Source: Ahaetulla prasina
Taxonomy: Eukaryota; Chordata; Lepidosauria; Squamata; Colubridae
DNA length: 64,000 nt
Assembly: GCF_028640845.1 (NCBI RefSeq)
Contig: NC_080539.1
Location: 180,743,459-180,807,458, forward strand
Direction: 5' to 3'
Shown here in pieces: positions 32,601-43,452 of the stretch; position 1 is the stretch's first letter; every line of letters starts with the position of its first letter. Both the position numbers and the translations under genes were made by a program. The notes under the pieces are model-generated. The model saw nothing but the letters and a program-made list of their open reading frames with translations, was not told where the DNA came from and ran no database searches.

Positions 32601-34994
32601 TACCATTTTTATTTATGTGATAGCATATGACATGAAGAACCAGCTTTAAAAATCATGTTAAATAATTATTCTTCAATATATCTCTTCCTTCTTCAGGATA
32701 TATCATTGTTTTTATGTTGAGCTCAGCTGCTAGAGCCTTGCATGGACACATCCATACAGGATGGTTTCTTTCTTTCTTTCTTTTTTTTTTACATGATAGA
32801 AAATGATTTGCCACTGCCTTCTCCTAGCCAGCAGCTCTAGAAAACTTCCACACATCATTTAATCCTATAGCCTACTTCTTAAACAAAAACAAATTCTTTA
32901 CTTCCTGTTAAAAGTTTAGTTATAAATGAAAAACACCAAGGGAGATTTTTAAAAATCTGAAAGTATTTGATCATTTCATATCATGCTGAGAAACAAATCT
33001 CAGTGATAATATGACCACCAGTGAACTCCCCCAACTCAAGCTCAAATATGCCAGTGCTAAAATACTTATACTTACTGTGCCGCCGGTTTAATTAAAGAAA
33101 AACAAAAGTGCACATAGTTTGCCAAAAGCAGGAAAGCATTTCAGTCCACTGTGTTTTCCTTTAGTAACAAGATCATGAACAAGTGGAGCATGCAACTTTC
33201 TCAACCATTGCTCTGTGTTAGATCAGTATGTTTTAACATACTGGAAATCTGGAAGCCAAACTCTTATTCCCATTATTAGCTGAGTAAGAAAGGAAGAAAG
33301 CATAATCAAATGTCCTTTGACTCTCTAATCCAAGTCAGAATCAAGAAGTGGGAAAGCAACCCAAAACTAATGTGAAAGTGTGTGCACGTACGCGTGCATG
33401 ACCGTGCATTTCATTCAAAGAAAATAACAATGCTGTAGAAGGCAAGGCTAACCAATCTGTATCTTTAAGACAGATAGTCTCCTCTCAGGAAGACGACAAG
33501 CTAATTATGGTGTTCATTTCAGAGGCAACTCACACATGTAAACTATTATGCAAAATATAAGTGTTTTTTTTTTCCCTTCAAGAATGCTCAAGTTCATTAG
33601 ACATGGTTTTCTCAATGTAGAAAATCAGGCCAGAAATGAAAATAAACAGCTTCTAGTATATGCAACATAATTCCCCCAGCATTTATGGAAATACAGTAAA
33701 AAGAGTCCTACAAAAATGTGACTTGACATTTCATGCTTTCCCCCCTTAATCTCAGGTTCAGCATTTGCCTATTTGTACTATATTGTTTCCAATTTAACAG
33801 TACTTCAGTGAACAAAGATGGCTGTAGCAGTAATAACTATTTGTTGGTGAATATTTTGATCTAATTTAATCCAACAATTAGCAGATACCGATGAAAACTG
33901 AACTCATGTTTACAGTACATATTACATTTACTAACCTACTCTTGCAAAGCATGTCAGCAATACAGCATCCCAGAAAGACCCTTCCTCAGGTTTTTCAAAC
34001 CTGTACTCACAGTACTCAGTACTCTTTCTCTAAATACTGCCTGCTGGACAGTTTATGCCAAAGGTGTTCAGTTGATTGACCAATTACATAGGCAAATGCA
34101 TTTCAATTCTGCTGCAAGCTCAGGTGAAGTAACAGCAAACCATCCATGTAAAATAACTGTAGCAGAAATGCACTTCAGTTCAATATATTCTTATGAAGCC
34201 TAGGGAGAATATTTTGACTGGAAGCACACAAAGGCTTTAGTTGGTATCCTTTTATTCTAAGCTGCCAATCAGCAGGCTTTTATCTTTGTCTTTAATAGTC
34301 TGTCATCTTCCTCTGCTGTTGAAGACGGGTACTCAACCCACAAGGACGGTGATGTAAAACCAGCAAGCAAACCTGAATATCTCTGCCAAAGCACTATTCA
34401 CGAAATGACAGGAATGGCACACTTGCTGTTCAGGATGCCTTTGGTCAAAAAATCGCATCCAAAAGGAAATAACAGTCATCTTACCAAATTTATTTTCAGC
34501 TTCAGTTGGGAAAGGGTTCAATATAATGCTACTTCGGATACAGAATTTGTTAGTTTAATCCCAATATGGGAAACATTTGCTTGCAATCACTCTTAAATGC
34601 CTTAACTGCATTGAACTGAAAATTTAGTAAACTTTGCCATTTTGAGAATGTAGAGAAGAGCCATCATTCATCCACAAAACATAAAACCTCATTTTACATG
34701 TAAATCAGCAGCACCGATTGTAGATATTAGTACGGTAAGCTAGAGCCAGACAGCTGTTCCTTTTGCTTGTTTCCTTCTTTTGCATATTGTTGCTTAATGC
34801 ACTGAAATAATTACAGGGCTGCAAAGGACACTTATTACTAGCAGAGCATAAAGGTCTGGGCTTTGTGCAATTTGGAGAGTGACCTTCAGAAAAAGAAAGC
34901 TACAAATAGTCTGGGACAGATTTCCTTTTGCTTATCATCATTGCTTCCAACATCTCTCTTGCCACTCCAACAGTAATTCTTCCAAAAGAGAGTA
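32601..34994. other. Unique sequence, no gene recognised
   Basis: A repeat-poor block apart from short CTTT and GT runs (about 32768 and 33379). The open frames are short and without motifs. I see no gene. Confidence 0.4.
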
Positions 34995-35381
34995 CAGGTA
35001 GTCCTCAACTTACAACCACAATGAAGCCCAAAATTTATATTGTTAAGAGAGAAATTTGTTAAGTGAGTCTTGCCCCACTTTACAATTTTTCTTGCCACAT
35101 TTGTTAAGTGAATCATTGCAGTTATTAAATCAGTAACATGGATGTTAAATGAATCTGGTTTCCCCATTGACTTTGCTTGTCAGAAAGTTGCAGAAGGTGA
35201 TCCCAGGACATGATCCGAAGTCACTGCAACAATCATAAATGTGAATCAGTTGTCAAGCATCCAAATGTAAAACATGCTGCAATGGTCTAAAGTGTGAAAA
35301 ATGGTCATGAGTAACTTTTTTCAGTGCCGTTGTAACTTTGAACGGTCACTAAGCGAACTGTTGTAAGTTAAGGACTACCTG
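34995..35381 (-). mobile_element. Tigger-like (Tc/mariner) MITE, inverted
   Basis: It begins CAGGTAGTCCTCAACTTAC after TA (34993-34994) and ends GTTAAGGACTACCTG. The interior is the reverse complement of the 19435 and 51156 copies (for example AAGCCCAAAATTTATATTGT against their ATTTTGGGCTCAAT). Confidence 0.75.
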
Positions 35382-35499
35382 CATAAGAAATGTAGGAGAT
35401 CTTCTGTGCTCTGAACTTTTTTAGATAATTTATTTGATCCCAATTCTTTTTTTTTTAATAAAAAGTTTTATTTTAACATTCATATCCAATAACATATTT

Positions 35500-35870
35500 A
35501 ATGTACCATCATATACAATTAATCGGATCTGCCCCCTTCCTTTAACTATCTTCCCTTCTCTACCTTCTTCTATTTTCCACGACCCTCCTCCCCTTCTCTT
35601 ATCTACATCCTCTCCTCCTTCTTCCCTACTCCTTTCTTCTCCCTCTTCTATCCCTCTTCCTTCCTTTCCTCTTCCTCCTCTTCTCTTTCCTACCTGCTTC
35701 TCTCTTCTACTTCCTTCCTTCCCATCATTCTGAAATGGTAGCCAGGCAGCTCCGATCTTGCATTGATTATACATCTTCAATCATCTCTGTACATTAACCA
35801 TCAATCCATTTTCTACCTCATCCCCCCTCCCCCTCCCTTCCCCTCCCTCCCCCCACCCCCCGGGACTTCC
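35500..35870 (-). repeat. Polypurine tract in L1 3' UTR
   Basis: Long pyrimidine-rich text on the plus strand (CTTCTTCTCTTCC-type, then CCCCCTCC runs), purine-rich on the L1 sense strand. G-rich polypurine tracts are typical of L1 3' UTRs. It produces false frames in both directions. Confidence 0.75.
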
Positions 35871-36716
35871 CAGAACCGAATACAGGGTATAAAACTAACA
35901 GTCAAAAATTAAAATATAACACAAATCATAATCCATAGTCACTCCTTAAAACCTCGACTCCCGGTCTCAGAAATTTCCAATTGAGTTCGTATTTGTTCTT
36001 CATTAAAGTACATAGTTTTTAATATCCAACCTTCATCAATCAGTACCAAAACAACGTTCCATCTTCCAATATTCACCAAGGATCCTTTTGAAATGTCTTT
36101 CTTCCTTAAGCAGTCTCTCAAGAATAGTTCATATTTCCAACTTAATTTCTTAAATTTTACTGTCCAACCTCCAAAGATAAACAATAATCCATCTTTTCAT
36201 ATCTTTGGTATCATTTACATACATCAAATCAGATTACAAATATTATTGTTAATCCTATATTATCTCCACAATATATCAATTGTAATAATTAAAATCTTCA
36301 CTTTACCTTACTTATATCAAATAACATTATTAAAATTACACCTATAACTTATCCAAAATATATCAGTTATAACAATTAAATTCTAGTTAATTCTAGTTAA
36401 CCATATAACAACATTACATCCATCTCTCAAATATCATATTTAAATTTTACTCTCTCAAATATAATATTTAAATTTTACTATCTATCCTCCAAAATTAAAC
36501 AATATTCCATCTTCCTATTCCTTTATACCTCAAATATATCAAATAGTACCCCTAAAATGACACATTTATATCCAAAATAAATCATTTACAAAAATTAACC
36601 ATAATCATATATAATAAAATTAAACATTCTCACTCCCCTTATCTTACACATTTTCCACCATCTATTCACCATTCAACTTAACATCTATCGATAAAGGGTT
36701 CCCAATCTTTAATACA

Positions 36717-37613
36717 TTAGTGTAGAAATCTCGTGCTGTAGAAAACTGTATTAAGAAAATATTTTCTTCCTTTATAATTCACTGTTAAGCCAGCTGGAAT
36801 CTCCCATCTAAAATATATCTGATGTTTCTTAAGCTCATCCACTAAAAAGGCAAATTCTTTTCTCTTTCTTAACATTTTAGGAGGAATTTCCATCATTATT
36901 ATATCTTGTCCTAGTATTTGAAATTTATTTTTATAAAATGCTTGCAAAATTCCATACCTAATCTTCTTATTTGTAAAATAAATAACCACATCTCTCGGTA
37001 AACACTTCTGCCTTGCCAACCAAGAATTAACACAATAAATTTTTTCAATATTAACTTCAAAATCTTCTGGTTCCACTCCATCTATCTGAGCAAAGGCCTG
37101 AATAAAAATCTCTTTCAAATTTTCTTCCTTACATTCTTTTAATCCTCTCACCCTTATAGCATATTCCATTAATTTATATTGTAATATAACCCTTTCTTCA
37201 TCTGCCCTATCTACCTTAACCTGAATATCGTCTATTTTATTTTCTAAATTCAAATTAATTTGAACTTCATCTATTTTCCTTTGCAAATCTAAATTAATTT
37301 GGTTAATTTCTTCCAGTCTTTCCTCTGTTTGAATACTAGATAGCAATAATGGGTTAATTGATTCCTTTAATTTTTTCATCTCCCTCCTCTGTTCTTCCAC
37401 CATATCTTTAAAATCCAATATTTCTTTCTCCATTTCATCAAATTTTTGATCTATTTCTGAAAGATGAACCTCCATAAGCTCCTGTAAAAAATTCCTTAAG
37501 CCATCTTTAATATCTTCTTTCAATTTCTGTATCTGAAGTGAGGAAATTTCCAGTATTTTAGAAGTAGTTAAATCTCTTTGCTTGAAAGCCATTTTTAAAC
37601 TAAGTAATACCAA
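36717..37613 (-). CDS. L1 ORF1 protein (RNA-binding chaperone)
   Basis: A 298-codon open frame without stops. Family knowledge: ORF1p is a trimeric RNA-binding protein that coats L1 RNA in the cytoplasm. What is visible: a short basic N-terminus (AFKQRDLTTSK); a long heptad-rich coiled coil at about residues 20-150; an RRM-like domain from about 153 (YAIRVRGLKECKEENLKEIF, then DVVIYFTNKKIRYGILQAF); and a C-terminal domain from about 240 (FAFLVDELKKHQIYFRWEIP, then AGLTVNYKGRKYFLNTV), matching the RW..PA.L....G..YF pattern of the family. Either Met1 or Met8 (MAFKQRD) could start it; Met8 is more like other L1 ORF1 proteins. The frame is intact although no partner ORF2 exists in this element. 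Confidence 0.85.
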   Translation of the reverse strand: MVLLSLKMAFKQRDLTTSKILEISSLQIQKLKEDIKDGLRNFLQELMEVHLSEIDQKFDEMEKEILDFKDMVEEQRREMKKLKESINPLLLSSIQTEERLEEINQINLDLQRKIDEVQINLNLENKIDDIQVKVDRADEERVILQYKLMEYAIRVRGLKECKEENLKEIFIQAFAQIDGVEPEDFEVNIEKIYCVNSWLARQKCLPRDVVIYFTNKKIRYGILQAFYKNKFQILGQDIIMMEIPPKMLRKRKEFAFLVDELKKHQIYFRWEIPAGLTVNYKGRKYFLNTVFYSTRFLH

Positions 37614-38254
37614 GAAGAAGGAAAGAAAAAAGAAAAATTCAATAAACTTTTCTTCTTAAACACTGTAATAAAAAGATAAAAAAGGATAAAAAATAAAAAT
37701 TCCATTTAAAAAAATATCTTGTTATATTCTTCTTAAAGGTTCCACGCCAGCAATTGTGATAAGCATTTCCTTAACTTTCACTTCCAATATACAAAACGCC
37801 ATTTACTCGCAATACACAAAACGCCATTTCCTTTCATCATCTCCGATCTTGACTACGAATACATTCTCTATCAGGGAGTTAAAATCTTGTTACAATCAAA
37901 TGCTAACGCTCCAGTTTTCAGCTCTGTCCGCGTTAGAGTCCTTCAGTAATCCATTTCAGTCGCGGAGATGGACGCTGCGTTTTGTTCTGCCATTTGGCAG
38001 AAGCGTTCCGGATTCTGGAGCTTTTTTTCGGGCTATAGAAGGAGTGTTCCCATCAAGCCACCAGGAATCTTCCTGGTGCTTTCTTGGGGGCTCTACTTCA
38101 GCCCGAATGCTCACTTCCCCCTCTTTGCCTGAGGGAAGAGATTTCCAAGTCGCTTGACAGCAGATTAACGCTGTCTAAGCGGCTCTACAGAATCACACGG
38201 AACTGGTGGCCTGAGATAGCCCGCCATTAACGAAGCGGAGCCACCCAGAAGTCC
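37614..38254 (-). promoter_or_regulatory. L1 5' UTR, CpG-containing
   Basis: The region upstream of ORF1 in the element. It is GC-richer and holds CpGs in its outer part (37930-38254), unlike the AT-rich 3' half. By analogy with other L1s it should contain the internal promoter; no specific site can be pointed to. Confidence 0.5.
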
Positions 38255-38354
38255 TTGATCCCAATTCTTTATGTACTCCTCGTGTACTCCTGTTCCCAGA
38301 TAATCAATGTTTCATCCATCCAAATATCCTCCCAATTTGCAACCATAGCTTGGC

Positions 38355-38394
38355 AATTCCTAACCAAAGTCGGTTTGTTTGTACAATGTGTGTG
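38355..38394. repeat. Direct repeat flanking R4/Dong-like LINE (left)
   Basis: AATTCCTAACCAAA, a 12-base middle, then GTACAATGTGTGTG. The right-hand partner is at 40882-40917. It looks like an unusually long target duplication that had (TG)n at one edge. Confidence 0.6.
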
Positions 38395-39188
38395 AGAGAC
38401 AGTATGTGCATGTGTATAAAAAACCCCAGTCCTTTCTCGCCCTTAAAGGTGGTATGTGTCTTCTTCAAACTTGGGTCCTCTATTACAAGCCTGGAGATTG
38501 AGGGTTCTGTGCAGGATCTTAGCTGGTCCTAGCACTGCACTCTTCTGGACGGAGAGTTCTGTTCCTGGGATCTGTTGGAGCCACTCTCCCAGTTTAGGCG
38601 TCACAGCCCAAGTGGTCCTCTCATTCCTGGGACTACTTTGTTCTTTATTTTACACATCCTTTGCCATTCAGGTCCTGGTATTTCTCCAGCTTTACATATT
38701 CCTTCTTCCTGATATTTATATTGCATCACTATATCTATCAACGATCAGTGTCTTCTGATCCTTGTCTACTAACATGATTTCTGGTTGATTGGCCAATATC
38801 TGCCTGTATATCTGGAAGTCCCATAGGATCTTAGCACTGTTATTCTCCATGACCTGTGGAATCTCCCATCTGGACTTGGAAGGGTCTACGCCATACACCA
38901 TGCAGATGTTTCTGTACACAATGCCAGCTATTTGCTTGTGACATTCAATGTCTTAATTTTACATCCTATTACATGTCGGACTGTCTCAGAGGCCTCTTTG
39001 TACAGTCTGCACTTTGAATCCTGTCTAATATGACCGATCTCTGCTTCTATAAATCAGGTGCTCAGTACTTGATCCTGTACTGCTATGATCAGTGCTTCAA
39101 TGCTGTCTTTTAAGTCCAGCCCTTTCCAGCCACTGGTAGAATTTCCCAATATCTACCTATTAATAGCAGTGTCTCGTACAGGTCCTTG

Positions 39189-39785
39189 TGTTCTGCCCCA
39201 CCCCCCAGAAGACACACGAGCCGACTGTATTTGCCAGCAATTTATTCTTGCTATAGATATCAGCTCTGGCAACGAACCTGCGATGGCCTGCCAAGTCCTC
39301 CTTATCTCTTCAATGCTACTGTGGTCTGTTACTGGAGCAACCCAGAGTTCAGAAGTAAACAGAAGTCCGAAAAGCCAATTCCTGAATAAAGTAGCCGAAG
39401 TTTCCAAAAGTCAGTCTTTGTCCGTCACGGAACCCAAAGGCAGCTCCACCCACTTTTATACCCTGTGGGGTGTGGCTCCATGACTCAGCACTCCCTGGGC
39501 CAGCCCCTTTCTTTCTTTTGCTGCGCACACTTCACTCGGCGTCACTGCCTTGCATCTAGCCATGATTGGTCCTCCTCAGCTGGGTCTTGGGGCGTTACCA
39601 GGGGGAAGGAGGGGTCAGGGGAAATAGGCCGGATCAGCTCCTCCTCCTCAACCTGGTCTGCTTCTGGAATCTGGAGCGGAGCCAGAGAGGAAGATTCTGC
39701 AGAGGTAAGCCCTGTCTGCTCTTCCCCCTCACTCTCCGAGTCACTCTCTGCCAGGAAGCCCAGCTTGGGCCCCGCAGACACAACA
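39189..39785 (-). mobile_element. Solo LTR with 5-bp TSD CCTTG
   Basis: A 597-bp element starting TGTTCTGCCCC and ending GACACAACA on the plus strand (so TG...CA in either orientation), with CCTTG at 39184-39188 and 39786-39790. The orientation is set by the LTR family shared with 26155. A 5-bp duplication suits Gypsy or ERVL-type LTRs; the class cannot be decided without internal sequence. Removing it restores the R4/Dong-like coding text. Confidence 0.85.
39542..39781 (-). other. Open frame inside the solo LTR
   Basis: A 79-residue frame, MSAGPKLGFLAESD..., then ESEGEEQTGLTS and LAPLQIPEADQVEEEE. It follows the same plan as the frame at 26276-26674 in the diverged LTR copy. Confidence 0.3.
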
Positions 39786-39880
39786 CCTTGCTATGGGACT
39801 TCCTCTGCTTATCTTCTTCCCATATTTGTTCCTGCTGCAAGCATTTTCTTAGAAGCTCATCTTCGGGTGCCATCTTACTG

Positions 39881-40110
39881 ATAGCAATAGCACTTAGACT
39901 TATATATACCCCTTCATAATGCTTTACAGCTCCCTTTAAGCTGTTTACAGAATCAGCATATCATCCCCAACAATCCGGATCCTCATTTTACCGACCTCAG
40001 CTCAGAAAGATGGAAGGCTGAGTCAACCTTGAGCCATTCAGAATTGAACTCCTGTAGTGAGCAGTGAGTTAGCCTGCAGTAATGCATTCTAACCACTGTG
40101 CCACCCGACT
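39881..40110 (-). mobile_element. tRNA-derived squamate SINE, minus strand
   Basis: Starts TAGCAATAGCACTTAGACTT (tail), has ATCCTCATTTTACCGACCTC inside, and ends TGCATTCTAACCACTGTGCC (tRNA-like head). It sits in the R4/Dong-like LINE. Confidence 0.85.
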
Positions 40111-40881
40111 CATGCACTGAATGATGTACTCCTGGATGTCCTGGCTTTTGTCTGGGACAATGACTTTGACACTACACCCCACCTGCTTTTTTTCCAGCAA
40201 GTGTACTGTTGCTGGGAATTTACTTGGGGCAAAAATATCACTATATTGTAAGGAACTTCTGTTTAACAGCCTCCATGTCCTCCTTTGGCCAGGTTACTAT
40301 AGCAGCAGGATATCCAATGACTGACAGGGTGTTGATGGTGTAGATCTTATTCTTCCCATTGACATAGCTCTTTAGACCTGCTTATCCTTTGGTGGTACTT
40401 GGATGTTGCTATCTTCCTCATCTCCTCAAAATAGTTCCTATGACTGTGTGTGACTGTGGGATACCAAGGTACTAGTAATTAATATGTGTCTACTATGTGA
40501 TCCACTGGTAGTTCCACCCCATCAGTCTTAATTATCTTTCCTCTCTTGACTATCATCCAGGCACACTTCTCTAGTCCAAATAACATCCCAATGTCTTCAT
40601 TGTATCCATGTTACACGGATGAGCAAGTTGACATCTCATTCACTTTTAGCATATAGCTTCATGTCAACCGTGTAAAAGAGAAGGTTGATGGAACTTCCAC
40701 TCTTGAAGTCATATCCTTATCCAGTTCTTGTAATTATCTGACTAAGGGGGTTCAAACCCATAGAGAAGAGCAACAGGGTTGTTGCATTGCCTTGGTATAT
40801 GTTACACTTGAAGGCCATTGATATGAGTTTTCATAAGTTGACTTCCATTTTTATGTGCCAAAATCCTTTCTTGAAAAAAGA

Positions 40882-40917
40882 AATTCCTAACCAAATGTTG
40901 TTTGTACAATGTGTGTG
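40882..40917. repeat. Direct repeat flanking R4/Dong-like LINE (right)
   Basis: AATTCCTAACCAAA, an 8-base middle, then GTACAATGTGTGTG, followed by a GT microsatellite up to about 40942. Partner of 38355-38394. Confidence 0.6.
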
Positions 40918-40942
40918 TGTGTATTTGTGTGTGTGTGTGTAT

Positions 40943-41328
40943 GTGAAACTAAAAATTAATTCTTATCAAATGATATTTGATTGATGGAGTAGTATTCGAA
41001 GATTGGACATTAAATGTTATGACAATTGAAGAAATATTTAAGTGATGAAAATTTGAGTTCGAGAAGATGGACTGTAATTTAAGAAATGGACTTATGAAAT
41101 TTGAAGGAATATATAAGTGTAAAAATTTGAATTTGAGAAGATGGATTAATTTTAAAAATGGATTGTAAGAAGAAATAATATGTGAAGTTGGTACTGCTTC
41201 TTTTCTTTTTTCCTTTTTATTATTCTTTCCTATCTCTTTATTTTTATTGTGAGGGGATTTAAAGTTTTAAATTTTTGAGGGTGGGAGGTTATGTATATTT
41301 TGTATACTTTAGCTTGTGATTGTTGGTC
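40943..41328. mobile_element. AT-rich sequence, possible L1 3' region
   Basis: It contains repeated patches such as TTTGAGTTCGAGAAGATGGA and TTTGAATTTGAGAAGATGGA, then a T-rich run and TTGAGGGTGGGAGGTTATGT. The style recalls the non-coding 3' part of the L1 at 35450. No tail or duplication is visible. Confidence 0.3.
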
Positions 41329-41863
41329 ATAATAGAATAGAATTTTTTATTGGCCAAGTGTGATTGGACACACAAGGAATTTGTCTTGGTGCATATGCTC
41401 TCAGTGTACATAAAAGAAAAGATACGTTCATCAAGGTACAACATTTACAACACAATTGAGGGTCAATATATCAATATAAATCATAAGGATTGCCAGCAAC
41501 AAGTTATAGTCATACAGTCATAAGTGGAAAGAGATTGGTGATGGGAACTATGAAACGATTAATAGTAGTGCAGATTCAGTAAATAGTCTGACAGTGTTGA
41601 GGGAATTATTTGTTTAGCAGAGTGATGGCCTTCGGGAAAAAACTGTTCTTGTGTCTAGTTGTTCTGATGTGCAGTGCTCTATAGCGTCGTTTTGAGGGTA
41701 GGAGTTGAAACACTTTATGTCCAGGATGCGAGGAATCTGCAAATATTTTCATGGCCCTCTTCTTGATTCGTGCAGTATACAGGTCCTCAATGGAAGGCAG
41801 ATTGGTAGCAATTATTTTTTCTGCAGTTCTAATTATCCTCTGAAGTCTGTGTTTTTATAATTA
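41329..41863 (-). mobile_element. CR1/L3-type LINE 3' end, minus strand
   Basis: It begins with reversed ATTCT units (AATAGAATAGAATTTTTTAT), then GGCCAAGTGTGATTGGACAC, and continues to coding text that on the minus strand reads RRYRALHIRTTRHKN. It is the same family as 27968-28480 and extends further upstream into ORF2. Confidence 0.85.
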
Positions 41864-41953
41864 TTATAATACCCGGTATTTGCTCTGGGAAGTCCGGGGG
41901 GGAGGGGAGGGAGGAGGGGAGGTATGTGTCCTTCTTCCCTTAATTTTTCAGAA

Positions 41954-41954
<1 letters not shown>

Positions 41955-42048
<94 letters not shown>
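41955..42048. repeat. (TA)n microsatellite
   Basis: An almost uninterrupted TA run directly beside the Penelope-like unit. Confidence 0.97.
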
Positions 42049-42052
<4 letters not shown>

Positions 42053-42498
42053 TTCTGAGGTTTTCACGGGTGTTTGTATATAGGTCTTTGGTTGTTCGGG
42101 TTTTCTCCCGTGTAAAATTGGAAATGTCTTGGCAACGTTTCGACGAAGTCTCATTCGTCATCTTCAAGCTTCAGCTTCGTGCTTCTGGGAGCAATGTGTG
42201 ATCGCAGCTGTTTCTTCCTTTTAACTGCTAGTGGGGGTTTGAACTGATTGGGTGGGCTTGGCTGTGCTCTGATTGGATGGAGGTTTTTTTGTGCTCTGAT
42301 TGGCTGGGGGTGTGTCCTGTTTGGGTGGGGGCTTGGTTGTGCTCAATTTAGTCTGTGTTGCAGGGGGATTTGAGCTGGTGAGCTGCATAGCTTTTGTTTG
42401 GCTTTGTGGTGGTGCTACCTCTTCATAGTGGGTGTCAGTCTGCTGCATGTATGGATTGGAGGGGTTTGAAATGGCTAATGTTGCAGCTGCGGTCAGAA

Positions 42499-42505
<7 letters not shown>
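42049..42505 (-). mobile_element. Penelope-like 3' unit between TA runs
   Basis: A minus-strand copy of the UTR unit seen at 22107-25135: 3' text GAGGTTTTCACGGGTGTTTG first, then the hammerhead-like motif, the CCAATCAG region in reverse, and GCTAATGTTGCAGCTGCGGT at the far end. There is no endonuclease. Both edges carry inverted copies of TTTGTTTTCTGA attached to TA runs. Confidence 0.75.
42131..42168 (-). ncRNA. Hammerhead-like motif, damaged
   Basis: On the minus strand: CTTGAAGA (the conserved C of CTGA is T), stem GACGAA / TTCGTC intact, then GAAAC-GTT. Two core positions differ from the unit-2 copy. Confidence 0.35.

Positions 42506-42541
<36 letters not shown>
42506..42541. repeat. (TA)n microsatellite
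   Basis: Second TA run, on the other side of the Penelope-like unit. Confidence 0.95.
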
Positions 42542-42546
<5 letters not shown>

Positions 42547-43444
42547 TTGCAATCATTCCTATTTCAGTAAACTCTCAGGCATGAGAAAAAGTAATTAAAC
42601 TGATGTGAAAAGTTTAGTTACAATCAATTACTTCACTTCAAGATAGATCAGTGTGAAAATATATGTAATTTTCTGAAGTAAAATATAACAAACTAAACCT
42701 ACTAAGATCTATCAAGAAATAGAAAGAAACAAAGTGTAAGAGAGAGAGAGAGTGAGCCTTATTCAGAGAGTGCAGGGTGTATGAAGATGAAATTGAAATG
42801 GCAGGCCCAGGACAAACCTTTTCAAATTTGTTATACTATATCACAAGATTGTACCCAATAACATACATAATGCACATTTTTATTTGACACTTTCTCATCC
42901 ATCCATCCATACATACATACGTATATATTCCTATTAAATAAACCAACCATATTACCTGCAAGCAATTTACATATAGGCCCAAGTACACTGACTGTAGTTT
43001 TATATCCAAATAAAGAGATTCTAAAAAAAGGATTTTTTAAAAAAAAGTTGGAAAGACATGAGCTTCTGCTATAGCAAGAAGGTAAAATAGGGTAGGCAAA
43101 CTGCAAGCAGGTTTTTGTGGGTTTTAACTCACATGTGATGACACAGAGCTAAGAGGAAAAAAACCCGGTTTAGAATTGAAAATGATTTAAATTTGCCAGC
43201 TGTTAACTTTTCTGAGAGATTTGCCAAGCTTAATTTGGATGTGGCATTTCAAAGTTTGCATAGCTCTAACTTTAACCTGTTGCCATCTTAAAGAGTGTCC
43301 TGAGCAACATTCCATGCTCATTCAGTATAACTGACAGTTTGTTCCATAGACAGCAAAAAAACAAACAAACCTAATTTAAAATTATCTGCCTAAAAAGGGT
43401 GAAGGCGACCTGAGAGAAAAAAAAATATATCCATGTCATAAATA
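42542..43444. other. Unique sequence, no gene recognised
   Basis: No exon or repeat recognised beyond short GA and CATC runs. Confidence 0.4.
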
Positions 43445-43452
43445 CATGAAAG

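Larger units (their letters stand above)
35434..38270 (-). mobile_element. L1 element with ORF1 only, 16-bp TSD
   Basis: The perfect direct repeat TTGATCCCAATTCTTT occurs at 35434-35449 and 38255-38270. Between them, on the minus strand, are a GC-rich 5' UTR (about 38254-37620), an intact ORF1 (37613-36717), about 1.2 kb of AT-rich and polypurine 3' UTR, and a short poly(A) tail (T run from 35450). There is no ORF2 sequence at all, while the 5' UTR and ORF1 are present. This is an HAL1-like (half-L1) layout or an internally deleted copy. The perfect duplication suggests a fairly recent insertion, with enzymes supplied in trans. Confidence 0.85.
38395..40881 (-). mobile_element. R4/Dong-like LINE with restriction-like endonuclease, interrupted
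   Basis: Minus-strand translation gives, from the 5' side: NATTLLLFSMGLNPLSQII (about 40795-40735), YTVDMKLYAKSE at motif C (about 40665-40630, family YMDD), a knuckle remnant CRLYKEASETVRHVIGC (Cys to Tyr), YRNICMVYGVDPSKSRWEIP, KILWDFQIYRQ and ANQPEIMLVDK. The last is the restriction-like endonuclease, whose PD..D is here PE. This order marks the R2/R4 group, most like R4/Dong. Stops are many. A solo LTR (39189-39785) and a SINE (39881-40110) lie inside. Its ends meet the imperfect direct repeat listed separately. Confidence 0.75.

Noticed and set aside
35434..35733. Ser/Pro-rich frames on both strands
   Set aside because: They come from the polypurine tract of the L1 3' UTR.
39465..39919. 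Plus-strand proteins of 117-138 residues
   Set aside because: They are antisense readings of the solo LTR.
41880..42167. Tyr/Ile repeat proteins on both strands
   Set aside because: Produced by the (TA)n run next to the Penelope-like unit.
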